From Flavobacterium faecale (GTDB taxonomy: Bacteria > Bacteroidota > Bacteroidia > Flavobacteriales > Flavobacteriaceae): DNA of 64,000 nt. The DNA lies in NCBI RefSeq assembly GCF_003076455.1, contig NZ_CP020918.1, positions 2,702,001 through 2,766,000 of the forward strand. The letters run 5' to 3'. The translations under genes were made by a program, and so were the position numbers. Shown here piece after piece: positions 18,327-28,159 of the stretch. Each line of letters opens with the position of its first letter. Position 1 is the first letter of the stretch. The notes under the pieces were generated by a model. It worked only from the letters and a program-made list of their open reading frames with translations, made no database searches and was not told the DNA's origin.

Positions 18327-19191
18327 TGTTTTAAAACCAAACTTTCTTAAAACCACAATTCTGTCAGGCTGAGCTTGTCGAAGCCCCGTTGCAATAGGCA
18401 AATCGGCTTAATAAAGTCTTCGACAAGCTCAGACGGACAATAGTGGGATTGCTTGATTTATAACCAGATAACTTTACAACCACAAGTCTGTCAGGCAGAG
18501 GGTGTCGAAGTCCCGTTGCAATAGGCAAATCTGCTTAATAAAGTCTTCGACAAGCTCAGACGGACAATAGTGGGATTACTTGTTTTATAACCAAATCTCC
18601 TTAAAACCGCAAGTCTGTCAGGCTGAGCTTGTCGAAGCCACGTTCCAATAGGCAAATCTGCTTAATACAGTCTTTGACAAGCTCAGACGGACAATAGTGG
18701 GATTGCTTGATTTATAACCAGATATCTTTACAACCACAAGTCTGTCAGGCAGAGGGTGTCGAAGTCCCGTTGCAATAGGCAAATCTGCTTAATAAAGTCT
18801 TCGACAAGCTCAGACGGACAATAGTGGGATTACTTGATTTATAACCAGATATCTTTACAACCACAAGTCTGTCAGGCAGAGGGTGTCGAAGTCCCGTTGC
18901 AATAGGCAAATCTGCTTAATAAAGTCTTCGACAAGCTCAGACGGACAATAGTGGGATTACTTGTTTTATAACCAAATCTCCTTAAAACCGCAAGTCTGTC
19001 AGGCTGAGCTTGTCGAAGCCACGTTCCAATAGGCAAATCTGCTTAATACAGTCTTTGACAAGCTCAGACGGACAATAGTGGGATTGCTTGTTTTGCAACA
19101 AATCTTTTTAACCACAATTCTGTCAGGCAGAGGGTGTCGAAGCCCTGTTGTAACAGGTAAATTTGCTTAGTAAAGTCTTCGACAAGCTCAA
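18327..19191. repeat. Tandem array of 127-bp units with internal palindromes
   Basis: Units begin with CTGTCAGGC at 18361, 18488, 18615, 18742, 18869, 18996 and 19120, so the period is 127 bp (the last step is 124). A partial unit precedes the first. Each unit carries a left arm ending TTGTCGAAG or GTGTCGAAG and, about 35 bp later, a right arm CTTCGACAAGCTCAGACGG. Two left-arm types occur: GGCTGAGCTTG (units 1, 3, 6) and GGCAGAGGGTG (units 2, 4, 5, 7). Unit 2 equals unit 5, and unit 3 matches unit 6 apart from its tail, which implies a three-unit (381-bp) duplication. No reading frame spans the array. Confidence 0.95.
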
Positions 19192-19320
19192 AGATATTCG
19201 GATAGCATCCGCACTATTTTAGAACAATTTGAATAGCGGGGTATATTCTTTAAAAACCAAGTGTATCAGTAGGTTGATTGTAAAATAATTTTTAAATTAG
19301 AATGTTTTTGTTGTTATTCA

Positions 19321-19490
19321 GGAACCACACGAAAGGATTCGTGCGGCAGCGGGGGCCTCGGGAGAAAAGCCCAGAAACAAGTGAGGCGGTAATGGAACTT
19401 GTTGAGGAGAGTAATGTCCCGAAGCTCTAAGAGCCGACCCGCTCCCGACTTTTCGGGATTCTGCGGGGCACGCCCAAATGGTTTTACTAG
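19321..19490. repeat. Flavobacterial intergenic repeat, degenerate copy R3
   Basis: GC-rich island with GTCCCGAAGCTC...GAGC and CCCGACTTTTCGGG palindromes, ending GGGGCACGCCCAAATGG. That end resembles the end of copy R1. No gene is seen between the tandem array and the gltD terminator. Confidence 0.5.
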
Positions 19491-19518
19491 ATTTACTCCA
19501 TTTGTTAGTGCTTTATAA

Positions 19519-19552
19519 CAAAAAAGGCTGTCTAAAAATAGACAGCCTTTTT
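19519..19552 (-). terminator. Terminator of gltBD
   Basis: Stem AGGCTGTCT/AGACAGCCT around AAAAAT, flanked by A and T tracts. It sits 21 bp beyond the gltD stop. The stem word is shared with the valS terminator. Confidence 0.9.
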
Positions 19553-19572
19553 GATACTATGTTTGTAATGTA

Positions 19573-21030
19573 TTAATGTACACCTGGTAAATCACCACCT
19601 TCTTTTGTTGGAAGGTTTGTATGTCCCATTAGGTACAAATCTACCTCTCTTGCAGCCTCACGACCTTCAGAGATTGCCCAAACGATCAAAGATTGACCTC
19701 TTCTCATATCTCCCGCGGTAAACACGTTCGGTACATTTGTTTGGTAATTAGTAGCTTGATAGTTACTTCTGAAATCAGTTTTCAATCCCAATTGCTCTGC
19801 CAAAGTTTTCTCTGGACCAGTAAAACCAAGTGCTAATAAAGCAAGGTCACAAGGCCAAGTTTTTTCTGAACCGGCAACTTCAATTAATTCAGGACGTTGT
19901 CCTGGTACGATTTTCCACTCTACATCAACCGTTTTCAATGCGATTAATTTACCATTGGTATCTTTTACGAATTCTTTAGTATTAATCAACCAATTTCTAC
20001 CAGCTCCTTCTTTGTGAGAAGATGAGGTTTTCAATTGTAACGGCCAGTAAGGCCATGGAGTTGTTTCGCTTCTTCCTACCGGAGGTTTTGGCATGATCTC
20101 AAAGTTGGTTACTGATTTCGCACCATGACGGTTTGAAGTTCCCACGCAGTCAGATCCTGTATCTCCACCACCAATTACGATTACATCTTTACCTGTAGCC
20201 ATAACTTGGTTTTCGATAGTCTCACCAAAAACAACTTTTGTTTGTTGCGTCAAGAAATCCATTGCTTGTACTACACCATCTGCATCTGCACCTGGAGTAG
20301 GTAAGCCTCTTCGTTCTGTAGCACCACCACAAAGTACAATAGAATCAAATGCTTTTAAGTCATTGATATCATAGTTCACACCAACATTTGTGTTTACTTT
20401 GAAGATGATTCCTTCTGCTTCTAGGATCGCTACACGTCTGTCGATAATTCCTTTTTCCATTTTGAAATTCGGAATCCCATAACGTAATAAACCACCAATT
20501 GCATTGTCTCTTTCAAAAACAGTAACAGTATGACCTGCTCTGTTCAATTGTTGTGCCGCAGCCAATCCTGCAGGTCCAGATCCAATAACGGCAACAGTTT
20601 TACCTGTTCTTGTTTTTGGAGGTTGTGGTTTGATCCATCCTTCTTTAAAGGCGCGTTCAACAATATTTTTTTCTATATTCTCAATAGATACTGGCTCTTC
20701 GATAATTCCTAATACACATGCTTTTTCGCAAGGTGCAGGACACAAACGTCCTGTAAATTCAGGAAAGTTGTTTGTAGAGTGCAATATCCAAGATGCTTTT
20801 TGCCATTCTCCTTGGTGAACCATGTGGTTGAAATCCGGAATTAAATTCCCTAACGGACATCCACTATGACAAAACGGAATACCGCAGTCCATACAGCGTG
20901 ATCCTTGTTCTGTAATTTCAGCTTCACTCAAAGGAACTGTAAATTCTTTATAATGTCCTACACGTTCTTCAACTGCTGTGTATGATTCATCTTTTCTTTC
21001 GAATTCTTTAAAACCTGTTACTTTTCCCAT
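19573..21030 (-). CDS. gltD: Glutamate synthase (NADPH) small subunit
   Basis: This 485-residue flavoprotein passes electrons from NADPH through FAD and [4Fe-4S] clusters to the large subunit for glutamate synthesis from 2-oxoglutarate and glutamine. The N-terminal iron-sulfur domain has CMDCGIPFCHSGCPLGN (about 41-57) and CPAPCEKACVLG (about 96-107). The FAD-binding motif VAVIGSGPAGLAAAQQL is at about 146-162 and the NAD(P)-binding motif VIVIGGGDTGSDCVGTS at about 284-300. It lies 4 bp after gltB in one operon and is followed by a terminator. The length is normal. Confidence 0.97.
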   Translation of the reverse strand: MGKVTGFKEFERKDESYTAVEERVGHYKEFTVPLSEAEITEQGSRCMDCGIPFCHSGCPLGNLIPDFNHMVHQGEWQKASWILHSTNNFPEFTGRLCPAPCEKACVLGIIEEPVSIENIEKNIVERAFKEGWIKPQPPKTRTGKTVAVIGSGPAGLAAAQQLNRAGHTVTVFERDNAIGGLLRYGIPNFKMEKGIIDRRVAILEAEGIIFKVNTNVGVNYDINDLKAFDSIVLCGGATERRGLPTPGADADGVVQAMDFLTQQTKVVFGETIENQVMATGKDVIVIGGGDTGSDCVGTSNRHGAKSVTNFEIMPKPPVGRSETTPWPYWPLQLKTSSSHKEGAGRNWLINTKEFVKDTNGKLIALKTVDVEWKIVPGQRPELIEVAGSEKTWPCDLALLALGFTGPEKTLAEQLGLKTDFRSNYQATNYQTNVPNVFTAGDMRRGQSLIVWAISEGREAAREVDLYLMGHTNLPTKEGGDLPGVH

Positions 21031-21034
21031 TGTA

Positions 21035-24000
21035 CTATGCTGTTAATTCTTCTACCATTTGTTCTTCAGTCTCTAAACGTTTAAGCGCTTTTTTGTATTC
21101 AGTAGGCATTACTTTTACAAAATTTTCTAAGCTTACGTTCCAATCGCTCAATAATTCAGTTCCTCTTGCACTGTTAGTGTACAGAACGTGTTTCTCGATT
21201 AATTGTTTCAATTCATCTGCTTCGTCTCCTTCGATTGCTTCAAATTCAATAGTTTCTGTATTACAAAGACCATTTTTAAATTTATTTTCAGGATCATAGA
21301 TATAAGCGATACCACCACTCATACCAGCTGCAAAGTTTCTTCCTGTTTTACCAAGGACAACTACTTTACCACCTGTCATGTACTCACAACCGTGATCACC
21401 CACACCCTCAACTACCGCAGTAGCTCCGGAGTTACGAACTGCAAAACGTTCTCCTGCAATACCGTTGATGAAAGCTTGACCTTCAACCGCTCCAAACAAA
21501 CAAACGTTTCCAACGATGATGTTATCAGCAGCAACAAACGTAGCTGTAGCTGGTTTTTTGATGATTAATTTAGCTCCAGATAAACCTTTACCTAAATAAT
21601 CATTTGTATTTCCTTCAACAGTAAAAGTCAATCCATGAGCACTAAACGCTCCTAAACTTTGACCTGCAGATCCTGTGAAGTTAATGTTTAAAGTATCCTC
21701 AGGTAAACCTAAGTGACCGTATATTTTTGAAATTTCGTTACTTACAATAGCTCCAACAGATCTGTTGATATTGCTGATTGGGTAATCCAAAGTCATTTTT
21801 TCTTTTCTGTATAAAGCACGGTGTGAATCTTTCAGGATTTGGAAATCCAAAACATTCTCTAAGTTATGATCTTGTTTCTCTGTGTTTCTTACCGTTAGAT
21901 ACTTATAAGAATCTGGTCTGTGTAAGATAGAAGATAAATCTAAACCTCTTGCTTTGTAATGTGTAATCGCTTTGTTAGAATTGATTTTATGCGTTTGCCC
22001 AATCATTTCTTCCATAGTTCTGAAACCTAATGAAGCCATGATACCTCTTAATTCTTCTGCAACATAGTAGAAGAAGTTAATAACGTGCTCAGGAGTTCCT
22101 TTAAAGTTTTTACGCAACGTTTTATCTTGAGTTGCAATACCTACAGGGCAAGTGTTCAAGTGACATTTACGCATCATGATACATCCAGAAGCTACAAGTG
22201 GGGCAGTTGCAAAACCAAATTCTTCAGCACCTAATAGACAAGCAATAGCTACGTCACGTCCAGTTTTCAATTGGCCATCACATTCTACAACAATACGACT
22301 TCTTAAATTGTTTAATACTAATGTTTGTTGCGCTTCTGCCAATCCAAGTTCCCAAGGAAGACCTGCGTGTTTTAACGATGTTAATGGAGATGCTCCAGTT
22401 CCACCATCATAACCAGCAATAAGTACAACATCTGCTTTTGCTTTTGCAACACCCGCAGCAATAGTACCAACACCAACTTCAGAAACCAATTTCACATTGA
22501 TACGAGCTTCTCTGTTAGCATTTTTCAAGTCAAAGATTAATTGTGCTAAATCTTCAATTGAGTAAATATCGTGGTGTGGTGGAGGCGAAATCAATCCAAC
22601 AAATGGAGTTGAGTTACGTGCTTCTGCTATCCAAGGCAATACTTTTTCACCTGGTAATTGTCCACCTTCTCCAGGTTTTGCACCTTGAGCCATTTTAATT
22701 TGAATCTCTTTTGCACTAGACAAGTAGTGAGAAGTTACTCCAAAACGTCCTGACGCTACTTGTTTGATAGCCGAGTTACGACTGTCACCATTTACATCTG
22801 GTTGGAAACGTTTTCTATCTTCTCCACCTTCACCAGAATTGGATTTTCCTCCAATACGGTTCATTGCGATAGCTAAGTTTTCGTGTGCTTCTCTAGAGAT
22901 AGATCCGTATGACATTGCTCCCGTTTTAAAACGTTTTACGATGTCTGTCCATGGTTCTACTTCGTCCAACGGAATAGGGTCTAAGTTATCAAATTCGAAT
23001 AATCCACGAATCGTCATTAAACTTGTAGCTTGATCATTTACCGTTTTAGCATACACATCATAACTATCTTGGTCACTCAAACGTACTGCTTGTTGCAATT
23101 TGGCAACAGTAACAGGGTTAAACATGTGACGTTCTCCATTACGTCTCCATCTGTATTCACCACCAATGTTTAATCCTAAACGGTTTGGTACTAAAACATC
23201 TGGGTAGGCGTATTGGTATCTTTCGTTGATTTCTTTTTCAATTTCGTACAATCCAATACCTTCAATTCTTGAAGCTGTGTAAGGGAAATATTTTTCAACA
23301 AATTTAGAGTTGAAACCTACGATTTCGAAAATTTGAGAACCTCTATACGAATGTAAAGTCGAGATTCCGATTTTGTTCATGATTTTCAAAATACCAGAAC
23401 CAATTGCTTTGTTGAAGTTGTCAACTGCTTTTTGTTCGCTGATATTTGTAATGAAACCTTCTTGTACTTGTACACGAATAATTTCGTTCACCATATAAGG
23501 ATTGATCGCAGATGCTCCGTATCCAAATAAAGTTGCAAAATGATGTGGTTCACGTGGTTCAGCCGATTCGATAATGATATCAAAATACGAACGCTTGCGC
23601 AAACGGTTCATTTGGTGGTTTACATAAGAACAAGCTAACAAGGCAGGAATAGGAGCGAACTCCTTATTTACACCTCTATCAGATAAGATAATTAAGTTAG
23701 TTCCTCTTTCTAATGCTTTTGTAATTTGGATGATAATGTTGTCCAAAGCATTTTCTAAACCATTCAATCCTTTATCTTTTGCATAAAGAATTTCAACTGT
23801 TTCTGCTTTGAAATTATCGATATCAATATTTCTAATTTTCTCTAAATCGTCATTAGAGATCACTGGATTCTGAATTCTTAATTTTCTACATTGCTTGCTA
23901 GAAATGTCAAAGATGTTTCTGTCTTGACCCAATGCCAAACTAATATCGGTAACAATTTCTTCACGAATACCATCCAAAGGAGGATTGGTAACTTGAGCAA

Positions 24001-25549
24001 ATAATTGTTTGAAGTAGTTAGGAATTAATTGTGGTCTATCAGATAAAACAGCAAGCGGTGTATCAATACCCATAGAACCCAAAGCTTCTTTTCCTGCTTG
24101 CGCCATAGGAACGATCATCTCTTGGATATCTTCTAGAGTATAGTTGAATAAACGTTCTCTTGTTTTTAAATCTATAGTTTCAATTGGACATGCAATAGTC
24201 GTTGTTGGAACATCTTTCAGGTTCAAACGGTACTGTTTCAACCATTCTTGGTATGGTCTTTCAGAAACGATTTTACTTTTGATCTCCATATCATTAATGA
24301 TACGACCTTCGTTCATGTCTACCAAGAACATTTTTCCTGGTTCCAATCTACCATGGCTTTCAACATCAGCAGGATCTACTTCAACAACACCAATTTCAGA
24401 TGCCATGATTAATTTTCCGCTTTTTGTAACCGTGTAACGAGAAGGACGTAAACCATTACGGTCAAGTAATGCTCCAATATAATCACCATCTGAGAAAGGT
24501 ACAGACGCTGGTCCATCCCATGGCTCCATGATACAAGCATTGTACTCATAGAATGCTTTTCTTTCGTCAGACATGGTTTTGTGTTTCTCCCATGCTTCAG
24601 GGATCATCATCATCATAACCTCTGGCAAAGATCTTCCGGTATGTGTTAGTAATTCCACCACCATATCCATAGAAGCAGAATCTGATTTCCCAGGAAGGAT
24701 GATAGGGAATAATTTTTCGATTTGTGGTCCAAAGACATCACTTTTCATGATTTCTTCACGTACACGCATTCTACTCACGTTACCACGCAAAGTATTGATC
24801 TCACCATTTTGACACATAAAGCGAAACGGTTGAGCCAATTCCCATGTTGGCATTGTATTAGTAGAGAAACGTTGGTGTACCAACGCCAAACGAGTTACTA
24901 AATCCGTTTGTTGTAAGTCGGTATAATAAGGTCCAATATCTTCGGGCATGATAATACCCTTGTATATTAAGGTTGTAGTCGATAAACTTGGAACGTAGAA
25001 ATAATCACTTTGTGAAATTTTCGAATTTAAAACTGTATGCTCAGCAATTTTACGTGCAGCATATAATTTAGCTTTAAAACTAGCTTCATCAATAGTTTCC
25101 GTTTTTCCAATAAACAGTTGCTCAATCGCAGGCTCAGATGCCAATGCAATTTCACCTAATTGAGTAGAATCAACAGGCACTTCTCTCCAACCTAAAACGG
25201 TAAGTCCTTGTGCTTTGATTTCTTTTTCAAATATGTCTTTACAAAAAACGTATTGGTTTTTGATTTTAGGTAAAAATACCATTCCAACAGCATACTCACG
25301 TGCAGCAGGTAGGCTAAAGTCACAAACTCTATTGAAGTACTCATGCGGTATGTCAATTAATAGTCCAGCTCCATCTCCTGTTTTTCCGTCAGCACTAACA
25401 CCACCACGGTGCTCTAGTTTTACTAGAATTTCTAATGCGTCATGTATAATTTGATTTGTTTTCTCCCCCTTTAGGTTACAAATAAAACCAGCTCCACAAT
25501 TTTCATGCTCAAATTCTGGCAAATAAAGGCCTTGTTTTTTAAGTTTCAT
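21035..25549 (-). CDS. gltB: Glutamate synthase large subunit
   Basis: This 1504-residue enzyme has, in order, an N-terminal glutaminase (class II amidotransferase), central domain, FMN-binding synthase domain and C-terminal GXGXG beta-helix. The nucleophile Cys18 (ENCGAGF) becomes the N-terminus after removal of a 17-residue propeptide. The synthase domain contains KPGEGGQLPGEKV and the [3Fe-4S] cysteines in CIMMRKCHLNTCPVG. The GXGXG region is visible as repeated G-rich strands near the C-terminus (GGKVVVLGKTGRNFAAGMSGG). It assimilates ammonia together with glutamine synthetase. The gene starts a two-gene operon with gltD. A -7 element lies 20 bp upstream of the start. Length and motifs are complete. 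Confidence 0.97.
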   Translation of the reverse strand: MKLKKQGLYLPEFEHENCGAGFICNLKGEKTNQIIHDALEILVKLEHRGGVSADGKTGDGAGLLIDIPHEYFNRVCDFSLPAAREYAVGMVFLPKIKNQYVFCKDIFEKEIKAQGLTVLGWREVPVDSTQLGEIALASEPAIEQLFIGKTETIDEASFKAKLYAARKIAEHTVLNSKISQSDYFYVPSLSTTTLIYKGIIMPEDIGPYYTDLQQTDLVTRLALVHQRFSTNTMPTWELAQPFRFMCQNGEINTLRGNVSRMRVREEIMKSDVFGPQIEKLFPIILPGKSDSASMDMVVELLTHTGRSLPEVMMMMIPEAWEKHKTMSDERKAFYEYNACIMEPWDGPASVPFSDGDYIGALLDRNGLRPSRYTVTKSGKLIMASEIGVVEVDPADVESHGRLEPGKMFLVDMNEGRIINDMEIKSKIVSERPYQEWLKQYRLNLKDVPTTTIACPIETIDLKTRERLFNYTLEDIQEMIVPMAQAGKEALGSMGIDTPLAVLSDRPQLIPNYFKQLFAQVTNPPLDGIREEIVTDISLALGQDRNIFDISSKQCRKLRIQNPVISNDDLEKIRNIDIDNFKAETVEILYAKDKGLNGLENALDNIIIQITKALERGTNLIILSDRGVNKEFAPIPALLACSYVNHQMNRLRKRSYFDIIIESAEPREPHHFATLFGYGASAINPYMVNEIIRVQVQEGFITNISEQKAVDNFNKAIGSGILKIMNKIGISTLHSYRGSQIFEIVGFNSKFVEKYFPYTASRIEGIGLYEIEKEINERYQYAYPDVLVPNRLGLNIGGEYRWRRNGERHMFNPVTVAKLQQAVRLSDQDSYDVYAKTVNDQATSLMTIRGLFEFDNLDPIPLDEVEPWTDIVKRFKTGAMSYGSISREAHENLAIAMNRIGGKSNSGEGGEDRKRFQPDVNGDSRNSAIKQVASGRFGVTSHYLSSAKEIQIKMAQGAKPGEGGQLPGEKVLPWIAEARNSTPFVGLISPPPHHDIYSIEDLAQLIFDLKNANREARINVKLVSEVGVGTIAAGVAKAKADVVLIAGYDGGTGASPLTSLKHAGLPWELGLAEAQQTLVLNNLRSRIVVECDGQLKTGRDVAIACLLGAEEFGFATAPLVASGCIMMRKCHLNTCPVGIATQDKTLRKNFKGTPEHVINFFYYVAEELRGIMASLGFRTMEEMIGQTHKINSNKAITHYKARGLDLSSILHRPDSYKYLTVRNTEKQDHNLENVLDFQILKDSHRALYRKEKMTLDYPISNINRSVGAIVSNEISKIYGHLGLPEDTLNINFTGSAGQSLGAFSAHGLTFTVEGNTNDYLGKGLSGAKLIIKKPATATFVAADNIIVGNVCLFGAVEGQAFINGIAGERFAVRNSGATAVVEGVGDHGCEYMTGGKVVVLGKTGRNFAAGMSGGIAYIYDPENKFKNGLCNTETIEFEAIEGDEADELKQLIEKHVLYTNSARGTELLSDWNVSLENFVKVMPTEYKKALKRLETEEQMVEELTA

Positions 25550-25568
25550 GCTTGATAATTTTTTTTTA

Positions 25569-25576
25569 CAAAAATA
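25569..25576 (-). promoter_or_regulatory. Possible -7 element of gltBD
   Basis: On the minus strand the sequence reads TATTTTTG, matching TAnnTTTG. It would give a very short leader before the gltB start at 25549. No clear -33 TTG is present at the standard spacing. Confidence 0.45.
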
Positions 25577-25908
25577 AAGATTTCATTGTATATAATAAGC
25601 TAAAATCAGGCTTTAAGCTATATTTTTATAGTAAAATCATAAAAGAAGGTGATATTTGTCAATATGCGGTATTTTTATGCTTTGAATTGGTAAAATGATA
25701 ATTAGTCTCGAATTTAAAAGGGACTTTTGAACATTTTATGACAAATTTGTGATTTTTGACTCAAATTTAAGAAGCGTAATGAGGGCAAAAACAAAGAATT
25801 TTTTTATCATTTTCGAATATAAAAAGGCCAATCATTTATTTTAACATTTGTTCAAAAATAAATGATTTTTAAAGTATAAAAATATTTCTCTCTTAAGTTG
25901 TATTTTGT

Positions 25909-25916
25909 TACTTTTG
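25909..25916 (+). promoter_or_regulatory. Possible -7 element of sucC
   Basis: TACTTTTG matches the Bacteroidota -7 consensus and lies 51 bp before the ATG. A -33 element is not clear. Confidence 0.5.
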
Positions 25917-25967
25917 TGGCACTTATTTATTCTGAAACAAATTCAGAGTCCAGATAAAATCTATATT

Positions 25968-27161
25968 ATGAACATACACGAATATCAAGGTAAAGAAATT
26001 CTTGCTAGTTACGGAGTTCGCATTCAACGCGGAATAGTAGCTAATAACGCGGCTGAAGCTGTTGCTGCTGCAAAACAATTAACTGCTGAGACCGGTACAG
26101 GATGGCACGTTATTAAAGCTCAAGTTCACGCAGGTGGACGTGGAAAAGGTGGAGGAGTGAAGCTTGCTAAAAACTTAGCAGAAGTAGAAAAAATTGCAGG
26201 TGAAATCATCGGAATGCAATTGGTAACACCTCAAACATCTGCTGAAGGTAAAAAAGTACACAAAATTTTAGTAGCTGAGGATGTATACTATCCAGGTGAA
26301 AGTGAAGTTTCTGAATTTTATGTTTCTGTATTATTAAATAGAGGTACAGGTCGTAATATGATCATGTATTCTACTGAAGGTGGTATGGACATTGAAGAAG
26401 TTGCAGAACACACACCACATTTAATCTTCACAGAAGAAATTGACCCTACTGTTGGATTGCAAGGTTTTCAAGCTAGAAAAATTGCTTTCAACTTAGGTCT
26501 TTCTGGGAATGCATTGAAAGAAATGGTGAAATTCATCGACGCTTTATACAAAGCATATATCGGTTCTGATGCATCTATGTTCGAAATCAACCCTGTATTA
26601 AAAACGTCTGATGATAAAATCTTAGCAGTTGATGCAAAAGTTGATATCGATGATAACGCTTTGTACAGACAAGTAAAAATCGCTGAAATGCGTGACGTAC
26701 GTGAAGAGAACCCAATCGAAGTAGAAGCTAAAGAAGTAGGATTGAACTACGTAGATCTTGACGGTACTGTTGGATGTATGGTAAACGGTGCAGGTCTTGC
26801 AATGGCAACTATGGATTTAATTAAATATGCTGGTTTTGAGCCTGCTAACTTCTTAGACGTAGGTGGAACTGCTGATGCTAAACGTGTTGAAACGGCTTTC
26901 CGTATCATCTTAAAAGATCCAAACGTAAAAGCAATTTTGATTAACATTTTTGGTGGTATCGTTCGTTGTGACCGTGTTGCTCAAGGTGTTGTTGATGCTT
27001 ACAAAAACATGGGAGATGCTATTAGAGTGCCAATCATCGTACGTTTGCAAGGAACTAACGCTGGAATTGCAAAAGAATTAATTGATAATTCTGGTATGCC
27101 AATTCTTTCTGCGGTAGAATTCCAAGAAGCTGCTGACCAAGTAAAAGCTGCTCTTTCTTAA
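25968..27161 (+). CDS. sucC: Succinate--CoA ligase (ADP-forming) beta subunit
   Basis: This 397-residue TCA-cycle enzyme converts succinyl-CoA, phosphate and ADP to succinate and ATP together with SucD. It has the N-terminal ATP-grasp start [17 protein letters not shown], the nucleotide-binding segment [17 protein letters not shown] (about 45-61 allowing for one substitution), and the CoA-ligase domain with [17 protein letters not shown] and [11 protein letters not shown] chose the ATG at 25968 because the family begins exactly MN(I/L)HEYQ. An upstream ATG in the same frame would add 21 residues unlike the family and overlap the promoter. sucD is not adjacent, since the next gene encodes a nucleosidase behind a terminator, an arrangement seen in other Bacteroidota. 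Confidence 0.96.
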   Translation: MNIHEYQGKEILASYGVRIQRGIVANNAAEAVAAAKQLTAETGTGWHVIKAQVHAGGRGKGGGVKLAKNLAEVEKIAGEIIGMQLVTPQTSAEGKKVHKILVAEDVYYPGESEVSEFYVSVLLNRGTGRNMIMYSTEGGMDIEEVAEHTPHLIFTEEIDPTVGLQGFQARKIAFNLGLSGNALKEMVKFIDALYKAYIGSDASMFEINPVLKTSDDKILAVDAKVDIDDNALYRQVKIAEMRDVREENPIEVEAKEVGLNYVDLDGTVGCMVNGAGLAMATMDLIKYAGFEPANFLDVGGTADAKRVETAFRIILKDPNVKAILINIFGGIVRCDRVAQGVVDAYKNMGDAIRVPIIVRLQGTNAGIAKELIDNSGMPILSAVEFQEAADQVKAALS

Positions 27162-27205
27162 TTGAAAAATTATCGAAATTAGTTATCTAATTTCAACCCA
27201 ATATA

Positions 27206-27236
27206 AATCCCGAGTAGTTGCTCGGGATTTTTTTTT
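27206..27236 (+). terminator. Terminator of sucC
   Basis: Nine-bp stem AATCCCGAG/CTCGGGATT with a 6-nt loop and a run of nine or more T residues. Confidence 0.95.
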
Positions 27237-27498
27237 GTCTTAAATTAAGCTAAAAGGTGATTTGATGTTTGGCCTATTTTTGATTTTGTGATCTGAATGG
27301 TTTGAGATGTATACCAAATAACAATCATTTTCTTTTTTAAATCAACTGTCGTTTTGCTGCAGCGTTTGATTTTCGATTGCATCCAGTGGGTAATAGGACA
27401 ATGTTATCAATGTTATTGCTTTTAGTTTTTATTGGACTACTTAATAATCCGTAAGTTTGCTTTTTTATTTTTAGAAAAACTCATTCTGATACTAACAT
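27237..27498 (+). promoter_or_regulatory. Intergenic stretch with nucleosidase promoter
   Basis: No gene is seen here. TAAGTTTG at 27452-27459 fits the -7 consensus, with a TTG at 27432-27434 (17-bp spacer, slightly short). The predicted start of transcription is near 27466. Confidence 0.5.
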
Positions 27499-28089
27499 AT
27501 GATTACGATTAACCAAGATTTTTCTTTTTCGATAGATAATGTGCTGTTTGTTTTTGCACTAGAGATGGAGGCCGCAAAGGTTTTTGACAACATGAATACT
27601 TTGTTTACGGGAATAGGGAAGGTGAATGCGAGCTACGAACTGACCAAAAGAATAACAACTCAAAAACCAGATTTGATTGTGAACTTGGGTTCGGCAGGAA
27701 GCAATTATTTTGCTAAGGGTGATGTGGTTTGCTGCACGCAATTTGTGCAACGCGACATGGATGTGCGCGGTCTTGGATACGCACTATACGAAACACCTTT
27801 TGCCGAAGGACCCGTGGTATTGCCGTATGGTATGCAAAAAGAGGGTTTGCCAAACGGAATTTGTGGTACGGGTGATAATTTTGAAATGAGCCACGCCGCC
27901 TCGTTGTACAATCTAGTAGACATGGAGGCGTATGCCTTAGCAATGATTGCCAAAAAAGAAGGTATTCCGTTTTTGTGTCTCAAATATATCTCAGACGGTG
28001 CCGATGATAATGCTGCTGAAGATTGGCCTGTTTTGGTACACAAAGCGGCGGTTGCATTTGGTGCTATTTTTGATTTAGGAGCACAGTAG
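27499..28089 (+). CDS. MTA/SAH nucleosidase-like purine nucleoside hydrolase
   Basis: This 196-residue protein belongs to the nucleoside phosphorylase/MTAN fold. FALEMEA (19-25) has the acidic pair seen in MTAN (GAMEEEV). GIGKVNA (38-44) forms the phosphate-like loop, NLGSAG (62-67) the central strand, VDMEAYALA (140-148) supplies the ribose-binding Met-Glu pair (M142, E143), and ISDGAD (164-169) the catalytic Asp (D166). It likely cleaves methylthioadenosine, S-adenosylhomocysteine or a related nucleoside in the cytoplasm. It is shorter than E. coli Pfs (about 230 residues), so futalosine hydrolase or another substrate remains possible. The methylthioribose-kinase-like gene at 4796 would be a logical metabolic partner. 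Confidence 0.78.
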   Translation: MITINQDFSFSIDNVLFVFALEMEAAKVFDNMNTLFTGIGKVNASYELTKRITTQKPDLIVNLGSAGSNYFAKGDVVCCTQFVQRDMDVRGLGYALYETPFAEGPVVLPYGMQKEGLPNGICGTGDNFEMSHAASLYNLVDMEAYALAMIAKKEGIPFLCLKYISDGADDNAAEDWPVLVHKAAVAFGAIFDLGAQ

Positions 28090-28159
28090 TCTCTTTATCT
28101 TAATTATAGAAAAGTTATTTTTTTCGAATGAAATAAAAAGGACGCAACCGCACAAACCG

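Larger units (their letters stand above)
25550..25967. other. Divergent control region gltB / sucC
   Basis: About 420 bp, very AT-rich, between two divergent central-metabolism genes. A -7-like element for each direction is visible (25569-25576 minus; 25909-25916 plus). No further gene is seen. The two in-frame codons for an earlier sucC start (25905 onward) overlap the sucC -7 element and are not used. Confidence 0.5.

Noticed and set aside
18361..19191. Tandem array as a CRISPR
   Set aside because: Whole 127-bp units are repeated without unique spacers, and no cas genes are present. The arms pair within a unit, unlike CRISPR repeats.
25905..25967. Longer sucC start (MLLLWHLF...)
   Set aside because: The extra residues are unlike the family and overlap the -7 element TACTTTTG. 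The ATG at 25968 gives the canonical [12 protein letters not shown].
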